DNA from: Clostridiales bacterium
GTDB lineage: Bacteria; Bacillota; Clostridia; Lachnospirales; Anaerotignaceae
Direction: 5' to 3'
Length of the DNA stretch: 8,617 bases
Assembly: GCA_021202325.1 (NCBI GenBank)
Contig: JAJQDF010000050.1
Coordinates: forward strand, 1 to 8,617
The notes under the pieces were generated by a model. It worked only from the letters and a program-made list of their open reading frames with translations. It was not told the origin of the DNA and ran no database searches. Shown here piece by piece: positions 1 through 7,788 of the stretch (position 1 is its first letter; each line of letters opens with the position of its first letter). Position numbers and translations under genes: made by a program.

Positions 1-148
1 TTTCACAATTGAATATCATTCAACGGACTATCCTGTATTTTTATTTTCCTTTTTTGATTTTAACTCAAATTATTTTTCTTTTCCGGTGGTACAGTAGTTT
101 TTATCTATTGTATTTGCCGGTTTTTTTATTATAGAAAGGATTAAGCTT
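1..148. other. T-rich leader upstream of carA, no gene seen
   Basis: No supported gene is present. The + strand is strongly T-rich. Apart from the palindrome at 9-23, I see no clear -35/-10 pair: a TG-G-TACAGT extended -10-like string occurs at 87-95 but has no -35 at the right distance. I see no PyrR-type attenuator (no antiterminator/terminator pair and no terminator hairpin before carA). The carA ribosome binding site GAAAGGA lies at 134-140, 8 nt before the ATG. The real promoter may be weak, activator-dependent or upstream of the window. Confidence 0.5.
9..23. promoter_or_regulatory. ARG-box-like palindrome upstream of carA
   Basis: The sequence TTGAATATCATTCAA is a perfect inverted repeat with 6-nt arms around a 3-nt centre. 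It resembles the ArgR/AhrC operator (TGAAT-N4-ATTCA), but the spacer is one base shorter. carAB operons are known ArgR/AhrC targets in enteric bacteria and Bacillus, so the position about 125 bp before the carA start is suggestive. A weaker TGTAT-TTTT-ATTTT match follows at 34-47; paired sites are usual for ArgR, but the spacing here is not the canonical one. The site could equally belong to whatever lies upstream of the window. Confidence 0.35.
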
Positions 149-1246
149 ATGAAAAACGATTTTAACAGGAAAATAGTCCTTGAAGACGGAAACGAATATT
201 ATGGCTACGGTTTCGGCTACCATACGGACAGAGTGTGCGAAATTGTTTTCAACACATCAATAGTAGGCTATCAGGAAATCGTTTCAGATCCGTCTTATAC
301 TTATCAAATGGTTGTGATGACATATCCTCTTATCGGCAACTATGGAATTACTGACGAGGACTTTGAGACAAAAATCCCCACAATAGGTGGTCTTGTTGTA
401 AGAGAGTACAACGACCTTCCCAGTAACTTCCGCTATACAAAAACCCTCTCAGAAATACTCGAGGAAAACAAAATTCCTGGCATTTGGGGAGTTGATACAA
501 GAAAAATAACAAGAAGCATAAGAGACCTCGGAAGCAGACGAGTATATATAACCGATATTGATACTCCCAAGGAGGAAGCCTTAAGAATTATAAAAGAGAC
601 GCCCATTCCTCACGATGCGGTACCGGTGGTTAGCTGCAAAAAAAGATGGTATTCCAGAACATCCAACCATCAGTTTAATGTTGTAGCTATAGACTGCGGC
701 ATTAAGCTCAATATTGTACGCAGCCTTAATGTGAGACGCTGCAATGTTATGGTAGTGCCTTGGAATACAACTGCCGAAGAGATTGACATGATAAAGCCCG
801 ATGGAATATTTATATCAAACGGCCCTGGAGACCCGGAGGATGTTATGCCGGTAGCGGAGCTTGTAAGAAAGCTTAAGGGCAAATATCCAATATTCGGAAT
901 CTGTCTCGGTCATCAGCTTATAAGTCTTGCCTACGGCGCAAAGACATATAAGCTTAAGTTCGGACACAGGGGAGGAAACCACCCTGTAAAGAACCTTGAA
1001 ACCGGCAGAATAGAAATAACAAGCCAGAACCACAGCTATGCCGTTGACTATGATTCAATAGACGGCACAGAGCTTACACCTACACACATCAATCTTCTTG
1101 ACAATACAGTCGAGGGCGTTGAGTGTAAAAAGGATAGGGTTTTCAGCGTACAATACCATCCGGAAAGTGCTCCCGGACCGCAGGACAGCTCATACCTGTT
1201 TGATAAATTTATTAAAATAATGAAGGAGAGTAAGGAAAATGCCTAA
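149..1246 (+). CDS. carA: Carbamoyl phosphate synthase small (glutaminase) subunit
   Basis: The 365-residue product is the glutamine amidotransferase subunit of carbamoyl phosphate synthase. It hydrolyses glutamine and passes ammonia to CarB for carbamoyl phosphate synthesis, which serves UMP and arginine formation in the cytoplasm. The N-terminal CarA domain covers about residues 6-135 ([31 protein letters not shown]). The class I amidotransferase domain covers about 176-358, with SNGPGDP at 223-229, nucleophile Cys252 in [22 protein letters not shown] at 293-299, and His337/Glu339 in QYHPES. Length is close to the usual 355-385. The start is ATG with GAAAGGA 8 nt upstream. The stop overlaps carB by 8 nt. 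One oddity is GSRRVYITD at 128-136, where most homologues have a G-x-x-R/K-G pattern. No pyr or arg genes are in view, so pathway dedication is unknown. Confidence 0.97.
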   Translation: MKNDFNRKIVLEDGNEYYGYGFGYHTDRVCEIVFNTSIVGYQEIVSDPSYTYQMVVMTYPLIGNYGITDEDFETKIPTIGGLVVREYNDLPSNFRYTKTLSEILEENKIPGIWGVDTRKITRSIRDLGSRRVYITDIDTPKEEALRIIKETPIPHDAVPVVSCKKRWYSRTSNHQFNVVAIDCGIKLNIVRSLNVRRCNVMVVPWNTTAEEIDMIKPDGIFISNGPGDPEDVMPVAELVRKLKGKYPIFGICLGHQLISLAYGAKTYKLKFGHRGGNHPVKNLETGRIEITSQNHSYAVDYDSIDGTELTPTHINLLDNTVEGVECKKDRVFSVQYHPESAPGPQDSSYLFDKFIKIMKESKENA

Positions 1247-4200
1247 GAGAACAGATCTTAAAAAAATACTGGTTATAGGCTCCGGCCCTATTGTAATTGG
1301 ACAGGCCGCAGAGTTCGACTATGCCGGAACACAGGCATGTCTTGCTCTCAAAGAGGAAGGCTATGAGGTTATTCTTGCCAACTCCAACCCGGCCACAATA
1401 ATGACTGACACAACTATTGCAGATAAAACATATATGGAGCCGCTTACGCCGGAATATCTTGCTAAAATAATAAGAATAGAACGTCCCGATGCCATTGTTC
1501 CTGGAATAGGCGGACAGACAGGACTTAACTTGGCTATGGAGCTTTCAAAAAACGGCGTTCTGGATGAATGCGGAGTAGAACTTCTCGGTACAAGCAGAGA
1601 AAGTATCGAAAGAGCCGAGGATAGAGAACTTTTCAAAGAGCTTTGCATGTCCCTTGGCGAGCCTGTTCTCCAGTCTGAGATTGCTACATCAATGGAGCAT
1701 GGTCTTGAGGTTGCCGAAAAGATTGGCTATCCCGTAGTTCTTCGTCCTGCATTCACTTTGGGCGGAATAGGCGGCGGATTTGCCGATAACGAGGATGAAT
1801 TCAGAGCCATTATGAAAAACGCTCTCCAGCTTTCACCGGTGCATCAGGTGCTTGTTGAGAAGAGCATAAAGGGCTATAAGGAAATAGAATATGAAGTAAT
1901 GCGTGATGCCAACGACACAGCCATCACCATTTGTAATATGGAGAATATCGATCCAGTAGGAATACATACAGGAGACTCCATAGTTGTGGCACCCAGCCAG
2001 ACTCTTACAAATAAAGAATATCATCTGCTCAGAGACAGCGCCCTTAAAATAATAAGAGCCCTTAAAATAGAGGGTGGCTGCAACGTACAGTTTGCACTGG
2101 ATCCTGAGTCATTTAAATATTATTTGATAGAGGTAAACCCCAGGGTTTCACGTTCATCTGCCCTTGCTTCCAAGGCCAGCGGATATCCTATAGCCAGGGT
2201 TTCGGCAAAAATAGCCATAGGTATGCGCCTTGATGAAATACAGATAGCAAATACACCGGCAAGTTTTGAGCCGGCACTGGACTATGTTGTTACTAAAATG
2301 CCTAGATTCCCCTTCGATAAGTTTACTTCGGCTTTAAATAAGCTGAGCACTCAGATGAAGGCCACCGGCGAAGTTATGAGCATAGGCAGAACTATAGAGG
2401 AAAGCTTGCTTAAGGCTGTTCGTTCACTGGAAATAGGTGTATGCCACCTGTACATGCCTAAGTTTGACAATATGTCAGCGGATGAGCTTTTCAAATATAT
2501 TGCCATAGGTACGGATGACAGAATTTATGCCATAGCCAAGCTCTTAAGAGACGGATATGATCCTGGCATGATTTGCAACGCTACACAGATTGATATGCTT
2601 TTCCTTGAAAAGATTAAGAATATAGTTGATTATGAAAAGGTTATAGCAGAAAACAAGGGCGATATTGATATACTTTATAAAGCTAAGGAAATGGGCTTCT
2701 CAGATAAGTATATTGGCATACTTTGGGATATGTCAGATACAGATGTTTACAATATCAGAAAAGCAAATAATATATTCCCTGTATACAAGATGATTGATAC
2801 CTGCGCTTCGGAGTTTGACAGCTATATACCTTATTTTTATTCAACATACGAGGAAGAAAATGAGTCAATTGTAAGCGAAAAGAAAAAGATTGTCGTACTC
2901 GGTTCAGGTCCCATACGTATCGGCCAGGGTGTAGAGTTCGACTACTCGACTGTTCATGCCGTAAAGACTATTAAAGAACACGGTTTTGAGGCTATTATTA
3001 TAAACAATAACCCCGAAACCGTATCAACAGACTATACGACAAGCGATAAGCTCTATTTTGAGCCTCTGACACCGGAAGATGTTATGAACGTTATCGAGCT
3101 TGAAAATCCAGTCGGTGTAATTGCCAGCCTTGGCGGACAGACAGCCATCAACCTTGCTGAGCCCCTTATGGAAAGAGGCGTAAAAATAATCGGTACTGAC
3201 AGCGAGGCCATAGAAAGAGCCGAAAACAGAGATTCCTTCGAGAAGGTTATGATTGAGCTTAACATTCCTCAGCCCAAAGGCGAGGCCGTTACAAGCCTTG
3301 AAGACGGATTCAGAGCTGCGGAGGAAATAGGATATCCTGTACTTGTTCGTCCCAGCTATGTTCTCGGCGGACGTGCCATGCAGATAGTTTCAAAGGAAGC
3401 CGACTTAAGAGAGTATCTTAAGACTGCTGTTGCTGTAAACGAGGTTCAGCCGGTACTTGTTGACAAGTATATTGTCGGCAAGGAGCTTGAGGTAGACGCT
3501 ATTTGCGACGGTACGGATGTATTTATCCCCGGAATTATGGAGCTTGTAGAAAGAACCGGTATACATTCCGGCGACAGTATAAGCGTTTATCCCACATTCA
3601 GCGTATCGCAGAAGGCTAAGGATAAAATCATTGAATATACCAAAAAGCTTGGCCTTGGCATAGGCATAGTCGGACTTTACAACATACAGTTTATTGTAGA
3701 CAGAAATGAAGACGTATATGTAATCGAAGTAAATCCCCGTTCATCAAGAACAGTGCCTTTCCTTTCAAAGGCTACAGGCTACTTCCTTGCAGATATTGCT
3801 ACACTTGTTATTCTTGGCGTAAGTCTTAAAGAACAGGGCTTTACAAAGCTCTGTGCCTATGAGAAGGACAGCTGGTATGTAAAAGCGCCTGCATTCTCAT
3901 TCTCAAAGATTAGCGGACTTGACGCATATCTTTCACCGGAGATGAAGTCAACAGGTGAGGCCATAGGTTATGACAAGAAGCTTACAAGAGCTATGTATAA
4001 GGCATTACAGGCTTCCGGAATAACACTCACTGACCATGGAACAGTGCTTGTAACGGTTGCCGACGAGGATAAAGCCGAAACATTCCCTCTTGTACAGAGA
4101 TTTTACAGACTGGGCTTCAATATAGTTGCTACAGAGATGACTGCCGATTATCTGAGGGAGAGAGGAATTAAGACAAGAGTTTACGGTAAGATCTGTGAAG

Positions 4201-4421
4201 GCCACGACGAGATACTGCGTGACCTCAGAAGCGGAAAAATAAACTATGTTATCAATACAAGAGCCATACTTTCAGGTCTGCATTATGAGGACGGCTACAT
4301 CATCAGAAGATGCGCCGTTGAAAACAACGCAACAATGTTTACTTCCCTTGATACAGTAAGAATGCTGCTTGAGGTTCTTGAAGAAATGTCAATTGGAATT
4401 TCAACAATAGACGGTAAATAA
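1239..4421 (+). CDS. carB: Carbamoyl phosphate synthase large (synthetase) subunit
   Basis: The 1060-residue product uses two ATP, bicarbonate and CarA-derived ammonia to make carbamoyl phosphate. It has the usual tandem layout. The first half (about 1-400) carries [19 protein letters not shown] and an ATP-grasp with Arg129, Arg169, Glu215 and [10 protein letters not shown] at 298-307. The oligomerisation domain spans about 401-547. The second half (about 548-930) repeats the motif as [16 protein letters not shown], with EVNPRSSRT at 830-838. The C-terminal MGS-like allosteric domain (about 931-1060) keeps Thr965, Thr968 and Lys984, at positions matching UMP/IMP-contacting residues of the E. 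coli enzyme (alignment by eye). E. coli CarB has 1073 residues, so this is full length. ATG 1239 overlaps the end of carA (ATGCCTAA) and has AAGGAG at 1223-1228, spacing 10, implying translational coupling. A terminator follows 31 nt after the stop. Confidence 0.98.
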   Translation: MPKRTDLKKILVIGSGPIVIGQAAEFDYAGTQACLALKEEGYEVILANSNPATIMTDTTIADKTYMEPLTPEYLAKIIRIERPDAIVPGIGGQTGLNLAMELSKNGVLDECGVELLGTSRESIERAEDRELFKELCMSLGEPVLQSEIATSMEHGLEVAEKIGYPVVLRPAFTLGGIGGGFADNEDEFRAIMKNALQLSPVHQVLVEKSIKGYKEIEYEVMRDANDTAITICNMENIDPVGIHTGDSIVVAPSQTLTNKEYHLLRDSALKIIRALKIEGGCNVQFALDPESFKYYLIEVNPRVSRSSALASKASGYPIARVSAKIAIGMRLDEIQIANTPASFEPALDYVVTKMPRFPFDKFTSALNKLSTQMKATGEVMSIGRTIEESLLKAVRSLEIGVCHLYMPKFDNMSADELFKYIAIGTDDRIYAIAKLLRDGYDPGMICNATQIDMLFLEKIKNIVDYEKVIAENKGDIDILYKAKEMGFSDKYIGILWDMSDTDVYNIRKANNIFPVYKMIDTCASEFDSYIPYFYSTYEEENESIVSEKKKIVVLGSGPIRIGQGVEFDYSTVHAVKTIKEHGFEAIIINNNPETVSTDYTTSDKLYFEPLTPEDVMNVIELENPVGVIASLGGQTAINLAEPLMERGVKIIGTDSEAIERAENRDSFEKVMIELNIPQPKGEAVTSLEDGFRAAEEIGYPVLVRPSYVLGGRAMQIVSKEADLREYLKTAVAVNEVQPVLVDKYIVGKELEVDAICDGTDVFIPGIMELVERTGIHSGDSISVYPTFSVSQKAKDKIIEYTKKLGLGIGIVGLYNIQFIVDRNEDVYVIEVNPRSSRTVPFLSKATGYFLADIATLVILGVSLKEQGFTKLCAYEKDSWYVKAPAFSFSKISGLDAYLSPEMKSTGEAIGYDKKLTRAMYKALQASGITLTDHGTVLVTVADEDKAETFPLVQRFYRLGFNIVATEMTADYLRERGIKTRVYGKICEGHDEILRDLRSGKINYVINTRAILSGLHYEDGYIIRRCAVENNATMFTSLDTVRMLLEVLEEMSIGISTIDGK

Positions 4422-4452
4422 TATATATAAATATAAATAATAGGCAAAAAAT

Positions 4453-4479
4453 AAGGAGGCTGAAAAAATCAGTCTCCTT
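4453..4479. terminator. Bidirectional terminator between carB and aminotransferase
   Basis: Arms 4453-4463 (AAGGAGGCTGA) and 4469-4479 (TCAGTCTCCTT) form an 11-bp stem with one G-T wobble and a five-A loop. On the + strand the tail is TTTGTCTTT. On the - strand the bases after the stem read ATTTTTTGCC, a good U-tract, although the wobble becomes a C-A mismatch there. The hairpin lies 31 nt past the carB stop and 18 nt past the stop of the convergent aminotransferase gene, so it can serve both. Confidence 0.88.
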
Positions 4480-4497
4480 TGTCTTTACAATGAAAGT

Positions 4498-5685
4498 TTA
4501 CTTTATGAATTTCTCTGCAAGTTTCTCAAAAGCAGGGAATGAATTAACTATTGTATCATGGGATACGCAGTAGCTCAGTCTCATATGGCCTTTGCAGCCG
4601 AATCCTGCACCGGGAACAAGAAGAAGGTTGAATTCCTTAGCTGCATTACAGAATGCCACATCGTCCTCAATTGGTGTCTGAGGGAACATATAGAAGGCGC
4701 CCACAGGCTTAACGCACTTGAAGCCAAGTTCGGTCAGCTTATTGTAGAGGTCGATTCTGTTGCGGTTGTAAATCTCAATATCAACCTTGAGATCAAGACA
4801 GTAGGGCACAACTCTCTGGAACAGTGAATTGGCATTTACAAATCCGGCAACACGGTTTGCAACGCTGAGGGCGGCAACCATCTTTTCATAGTCGGCCATT
4901 TCGGGATTGGCCGCAAGATAACCGATACGTTCGCCGGGAAGTGAAAGCGACTTTGAGAAGGAATAAGCAACAAATGTATTTTTGTAGTATTTTGTGACAT
5001 AGGGTACTTCTATGTTTTCGTATACAAGCTCTCTGTAGGGTTCATCGGAAATAAGATAAATATCTGTTCCGAATTCTTTCTGTTTTTCTTCCATTACAGC
5101 GGCTATCTTTTTGATTGTTTCTTCGGAATATACAACACCGGAAGGGTTGTTGGGAGTATTCATAAGGACTCCGCGGGTTTTAGGGCTTATAAGCTTTTCA
5201 AATTCCTCAAAGTTAACTTCGAATGTTTCTGTATTTGCAGGTACAACTACAAGCTTGCAGCCATAGCTTGCAACATAATTTCTATATTCTGTAAAGAAGG
5301 GCGCAAATGTAAGAATTTCATCGCCGGGGTTAAGTATGCACTTAAATACTATGTTGAGAGCCGCAGCTGCACCGTTAGTCATTACAATACTCTGATAATC
5401 AAAGTTTGTATTGTACTTTTTGTTAAGATGAGCGGCAACCGCTTCTCTTACATCCTCGTAGCCTGAATTGGATGTATAGCCGTGGAGAAAATTAGGCTCT
5501 TCATTTTCAAGAAGCTTTATTATAGTTTCCTTAACCTCAAGAGGGGGCTCAACCGAAGGATTTCCAAGAGAATAGTCATATACATTCTCTGCTCCGTAAA
5601 TAGCCGAAAGTCTTTTGCCTTCCTCAAACATAGCTCTAATTGCTGAGCTTCCGCTAACTAACTGTATCATTTGATCAGAAATCAT
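4498..5685 (-). CDS. PLP-dependent class I/II aminotransferase (AAT fold type I)
   Basis: The 395-residue cytoplasmic enzyme transfers amino groups between an amino acid and a 2-oxo acid using pyridoxal phosphate. Visible family residues are GNPS near 41, Asn180 in NTPNNPSG, Asp214 and Tyr217 in SDEPY, the Schiff-base Lys245 in YSFSKSLSLPGERIGY with Arg253 nearby, and the carboxylate-binding Arg369 in MRLSY. Length fits the aspartate aminotransferase family (about 390-400). The exact substrate cannot be read from the sequence; aspartate, alanine or aromatic specificity are all possible. The frame extends to a TTG at 5691, but AAAGGAG (complement of 5695-5701) lies only 3 nt from that TTG and 9 nt from ATG 5685, so I choose the ATG. 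The gene has its own sigma-A-like promoter and stands alone, divergent from the helicase gene and convergent with carB. Confidence 0.93.
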   Translation of the reverse strand: MISDQMIQLVSGSSAIRAMFEEGKRLSAIYGAENVYDYSLGNPSVEPPLEVKETIIKLLENEEPNFLHGYTSNSGYEDVREAVAAHLNKKYNTNFDYQSIVMTNGAAAALNIVFKCILNPGDEILTFAPFFTEYRNYVASYGCKLVVVPANTETFEVNFEEFEKLISPKTRGVLMNTPNNPSGVVYSEETIKKIAAVMEEKQKEFGTDIYLISDEPYRELVYENIEVPYVTKYYKNTFVAYSFSKSLSLPGERIGYLAANPEMADYEKMVAALSVANRVAGFVNANSLFQRVVPYCLDLKVDIEIYNRNRIDLYNKLTELGFKCVKPVGAFYMFPQTPIEDDVAFCNAAKEFNLLLVPGAGFGCKGHMRLSYCVSHDTIVNSFPAFEKLAEKFIK

Positions 5686-5694
5686 TTGCAAACA

Positions 5695-5701
5695 CTCCTT
5701 T
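5695..5701 (-). promoter_or_regulatory. Ribosome binding site deciding the aminotransferase start
   Basis: The - strand reads AAAGGAG, then TGT, TTG (5691-5689), CAA, ATG (5685-5683). The spacing is 3 nt to TTG and 9 nt to ATG. A 9-nt gap is normal and 3 nt is too short, so translation should begin at 5685. Confidence 0.82.
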
Positions 5702-5728
5702 ATGTCTTAACTTTTCAATAATTATTAA

Positions 5729-5743
5729 AATTGTAATACAATT
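5729..5743. promoter_or_regulatory. Operator-like palindrome over the aminotransferase -10
   Basis: AATTGTAATACAATT is a perfect inverted repeat with 7-nt arms around a single central A. It covers the -10 hexamer and the end of the spacer of the aminotransferase promoter, a position where a bound dimeric repressor would block RNA polymerase. The TGTA-N-TACA core is of the kind bound by several helix-turn-helix repressor families, but no regulator can be named from the site alone. AT-rich DNA yields such repeats by chance fairly often. Confidence 0.4.
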
Positions 5744-5758
5744 CGATAAAAAATGCAA
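5730..5758 (-). promoter_or_regulatory. Sigma-A-type promoter for the aminotransferase gene
   Basis: On the - strand, TTGCAT (5758-5753, 4 of 6 to consensus) and TACAAT (5735-5730, 5 of 6) are separated by exactly 17 nt. Transcription would start near 5723, giving a leader of roughly 38 nt that contains the AAAGGAG site. The -10 hexamer lies within a 15-bp perfect palindrome (5729-5743). Confidence 0.65.
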
Positions 5759-5767
5759 TAGTACTTG

Positions 5768-5783
5768 CTTTAAACGATTAAAG
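5768..5783. repeat. Inverted repeat between the divergent promoters
   Basis: CTTTAA-ACGA-TTAAAG is a perfect 6-nt inverted repeat with a 4-nt spacer. It sits between the two divergent -35 hexamers (5753-5758 on - and 5788-5793 on +). The location would suit a regulator acting on both promoters. The arms are short, so this is only a candidate. Confidence 0.35.
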
Positions 5784-5787
5784 TGAT

Positions 5788-5817
5788 TTGCCATACAATG
5801 GGTATTTATGATATACT
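5788..5817 (+). promoter_or_regulatory. Sigma-A-type promoter with extended -10 for the helicase gene
   Basis: TTGCCA (5788-5793, 5 of 6) and TATACT (5812-5817, 5 of 6) are separated by 18 nt. A TG dinucleotide at 5809-5810, one base before the -10, makes an extended -10 element. Transcription would begin near 5824, giving a leader of about 25 nt before ATG 5849. The upstream ATG 5834 would then be only about 10 nt from the RNA 5' end, with no room for a ribosome binding site. Confidence 0.7.
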
Positions 5818-5835
5818 TTGATAAGGGCAAAATAT

Positions 5836-5840
5836 GGAGG
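5836..5840 (+). promoter_or_regulatory. Ribosome binding site deciding the helicase start
   Basis: GGAGG lies 8 nt before ATG 5849. It overlaps the other in-frame ATG at 5834, whose own upstream sequence (AAGGGC at 5823-5828) is a poorer and closely spaced match. The site therefore supports initiation at 5849, giving a product that starts MAKLNDNQ. Confidence 0.82.
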
Positions 5841-5848
5841 AAATTGTA

Positions 5849-7693
5849 ATGGCTAAACTCAACGACAATCAAATAAAGGCTGTCAGGCATTTTGAAGGGC
5901 CGATGCTGGTTCTTTCAGGTCCGGGAAGCGGCAAAACCACAGTCATTACGCAAAGACTTCTGTATTTGACCAAAAAACAAGGTGTTAAGCCTAACGACAT
6001 ATTGACCGTTACCTTTACTAAGGCAGCTGCATTGGAAATGGAGAGCCGCTATGAGAGGGCAGGCGGACAGCACGGTGTTGCGTTTTCGACCTTCCATGCG
6101 CTGTTTTTCAGAATTTTGAGGGAATATTTCAAATATGATGTCAGAATGATAATATCCGAAAGGGATAAAAGAAATTTTCTTACACACTCAATTGAATCTT
6201 ACGGTATAGAAACGGATGATATAGACCAGACAATAGATACTTTTCTTCTAAATTCCGGACTTATTAAAAATGATTTGCAGAAGCCTAAGGATTTTGAACC
6301 AAGGGATATGTCTGCCGATGACTTTTGGACTCTGTTCAAATTATATGAGGCTCATAAAGAAAGAAACGAAAAAATAGACTTTGACGATATGATGTCGGGC
6401 TGTTACAACCTGCTGAAAAATGAAAAACTGGTGCTGGACAGCTGGAGAAGAAAATATAAATACATTCTTATAGATGAATTCCAGGATATAAACAGAGCTC
6501 AGTATGAGTGCGTTAAAATGCTCGCTTATCCCCATGACAATGTATTTGCGGTGGGTGACGATGATCAGAGCATATACAGCTTCAGAGGAGCAAGACCGGA
6601 ATTCATGCTGGATTTTCCGAAATATTTTACCGGCTGTAAAAAGGTATACTTGGATACAAACTACCGTTCTACCGAACAAATTATTTCCCTGAGTGAACGG
6701 CTTATAGCACAGAATAAAGAAAGATACGCTAAAACAATAAAGGGAACGGGAAGAAACGGTCCGGTTCCGGCATTCATATTCAGTCAGGATGCCAAGGAAG
6801 AGGCCGACAAAATAATTAATATTATTTGTACTCTCCATGAAAAGGGTGTCCCATATAAAAATATGGCTATAATATACCGCAACAATATAGCCTCAAATCC
6901 CTTTGCAAGGAGGCTTGTAAATAAAAATATACCTTATTTTCTTAAGGACAATACATATGATGTGTATGACCATTGGATAGCAAAGGATATTTGCGCCTAT
7001 GTGGATTTTATATATGATACATCCAACGATGAAGCATTTGAGAGGATAGTAAATAAACCGGCTAGAAGAATAAGTCGGGCAGTAATAGAGCAGGGAAAAC
7101 GCATGGGCATGGCCACATTTTACGGAGTAATGAACTGCGACATGCTAAGTAAAAGAGGACGAGAAGAGCTGGAAAGGCTCTATGAGGATATACAGAAGGC
7201 CAGAAAGCTGAAAGGGCAGAAACAGGCCGAATTTATATATAAATTCCTCGGTTATGACAAATATCTGGATTCCTATGCCGCCTATAAAAAATGCAGCTCT
7301 GTGTTTTTGAAGCAGATAGCCTATGAGATACTGTCCATAGCGGCAGAACTGGATGACTTGAGAGATTTGAGAGGGCTGCTTGCCGAATACAAATTTAAAG
7401 TGGCCAATGCACCTGTTCCCAAAATGGGAGATGATGCCGTAACGCTTACGACAATGCATTCTGCCAAAGGACTGGAATTCGGCACAGTATTTATACCGTC
7501 CCTTGTGGAAACCATAATGCCCCATGGTTCAGCTGATTTGGACTTTGAAATAGAGGAGGAGAGAAGGCTGTTTTATGTGGCAGTGACCAGAGCAAGAGAC
7601 AGGCTGATTCTTTCATCCTTTGCCGATATTGGATACAGTAAGGATGCAGAGCTTTCAAGATTTTTGGAGGATCTTGGAATAAAAAAGAAATGA
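5849..7693 (+). CDS. UvrD/PcrA-type superfamily 1 ATP-dependent DNA helicase, short form
   Basis: The 614-residue product should be an ATP-driven 3'-5' DNA translocase/helicase acting in repair or replication; the exact role is not readable. All SF1A motifs are visible: Q-like motif LNDNQIKAV (4-12), Walker A GPGSGKT (24-30), motif Ia TFTKAA, motif II IDEFQD (208-213), motif III GDDDQSIYSFRGA (236-248), motif IV LDTNYRS, motif V TTMHSAKGLEF (534-544) and motif VI EERRLFYVAVTRAR (570-583). It is about 100 or more residues shorter than typical PcrA/UvrD (roughly 720-750). It ends about 30 residues after motif VI, so the Tudor-like C-terminal tail of PcrA is absent. It is probably an accessory paralogue rather than the main PcrA; a trimmed, divergent housekeeping copy is the alternative. 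A five-codon longer start (5834) is rejected on ribosome binding site grounds. It is a single-gene unit with its own promoter and a hairpin 11 nt after the stop. Confidence 0.92.
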   Translation: MAKLNDNQIKAVRHFEGPMLVLSGPGSGKTTVITQRLLYLTKKQGVKPNDILTVTFTKAAALEMESRYERAGGQHGVAFSTFHALFFRILREYFKYDVRMIISERDKRNFLTHSIESYGIETDDIDQTIDTFLLNSGLIKNDLQKPKDFEPRDMSADDFWTLFKLYEAHKERNEKIDFDDMMSGCYNLLKNEKLVLDSWRRKYKYILIDEFQDINRAQYECVKMLAYPHDNVFAVGDDDQSIYSFRGARPEFMLDFPKYFTGCKKVYLDTNYRSTEQIISLSERLIAQNKERYAKTIKGTGRNGPVPAFIFSQDAKEEADKIINIICTLHEKGVPYKNMAIIYRNNIASNPFARRLVNKNIPYFLKDNTYDVYDHWIAKDICAYVDFIYDTSNDEAFERIVNKPARRISRAVIEQGKRMGMATFYGVMNCDMLSKRGREELERLYEDIQKARKLKGQKQAEFIYKFLGYDKYLDSYAAYKKCSSVFLKQIAYEILSIAAELDDLRDLRGLLAEYKFKVANAPVPKMGDDAVTLTTMHSAKGLEFGTVFIPSLVETIMPHGSADLDFEIEEERRLFYVAVTRARDRLILSSFADIGYSKDAELSRFLEDLGIKKK

Positions 7694-7704
7694 AGCAATG
7701 AAAG

Positions 7705-7734
7705 AGGCCGCAGCTGAAAATTCAGCTGCGGCCT
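7705..7734. terminator. Hairpin terminator between helicase and HAD genes
   Basis: Arms 7705-7718 and 7721-7734 are perfect 14-nt complements with a 2-nt centre; in RNA the innermost A-U pairs would open to form the loop. The stem is GC-rich (GGCCGCAGC core). It starts 11 nt after the helicase stop and lies 54 nt past the stop of the convergent HAD gene. The + tail (GTATTGATGGATTTTATT) has no clean U-run, and the - tail (CTTTCATTGCTTCATT) is moderately U-rich, so termination strength in each direction is less certain than the stem itself. Confidence 0.75.
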
Positions 7735-7788
7735 GTATTGATGGATTTTATTGGGTTTGCGTTTTAAAAAGCAACTATGTACTTAAAA

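Noticed and set aside
2..97. Open frame on the + strand that could be the 3' end of an upstream gene
   Set aside because: The translation is dominated by Phe, Ser and Tyr as expected from T-rich non-coding DNA, and only 31 codons are visible, so a gene end cannot be supported.
1..148. PyrR-type attenuator or riboswitch before carA
   Set aside because: No terminator hairpin, antiterminator pairing or PyrR-binding loop consensus could be found in the leader.
4558..4827. 89-codon + strand frame inside the aminotransferase gene
   Set aside because: Antisense shadow of a well-supported enzyme C-terminus, with no promoter or ribosome binding site.
5717..5726. AATAATTATT palindrome in the aminotransferase leader
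   Set aside because: A 10-nt all-A/T palindrome is expected by chance in such DNA.
6341..6838. 165-codon open frame antisense to the helicase gene
   Set aside because: It lies wholly inside a helicase with intact motifs, has no recognisable domain or ribosome binding site, and its Phe/Ile/Cys-rich product fits a shadow frame.
7145..7525. 126-codon antisense frame in the helicase C-terminal half
   Set aside because: No family resemblance and fully overlapped by conserved helicase sequence including motif V.
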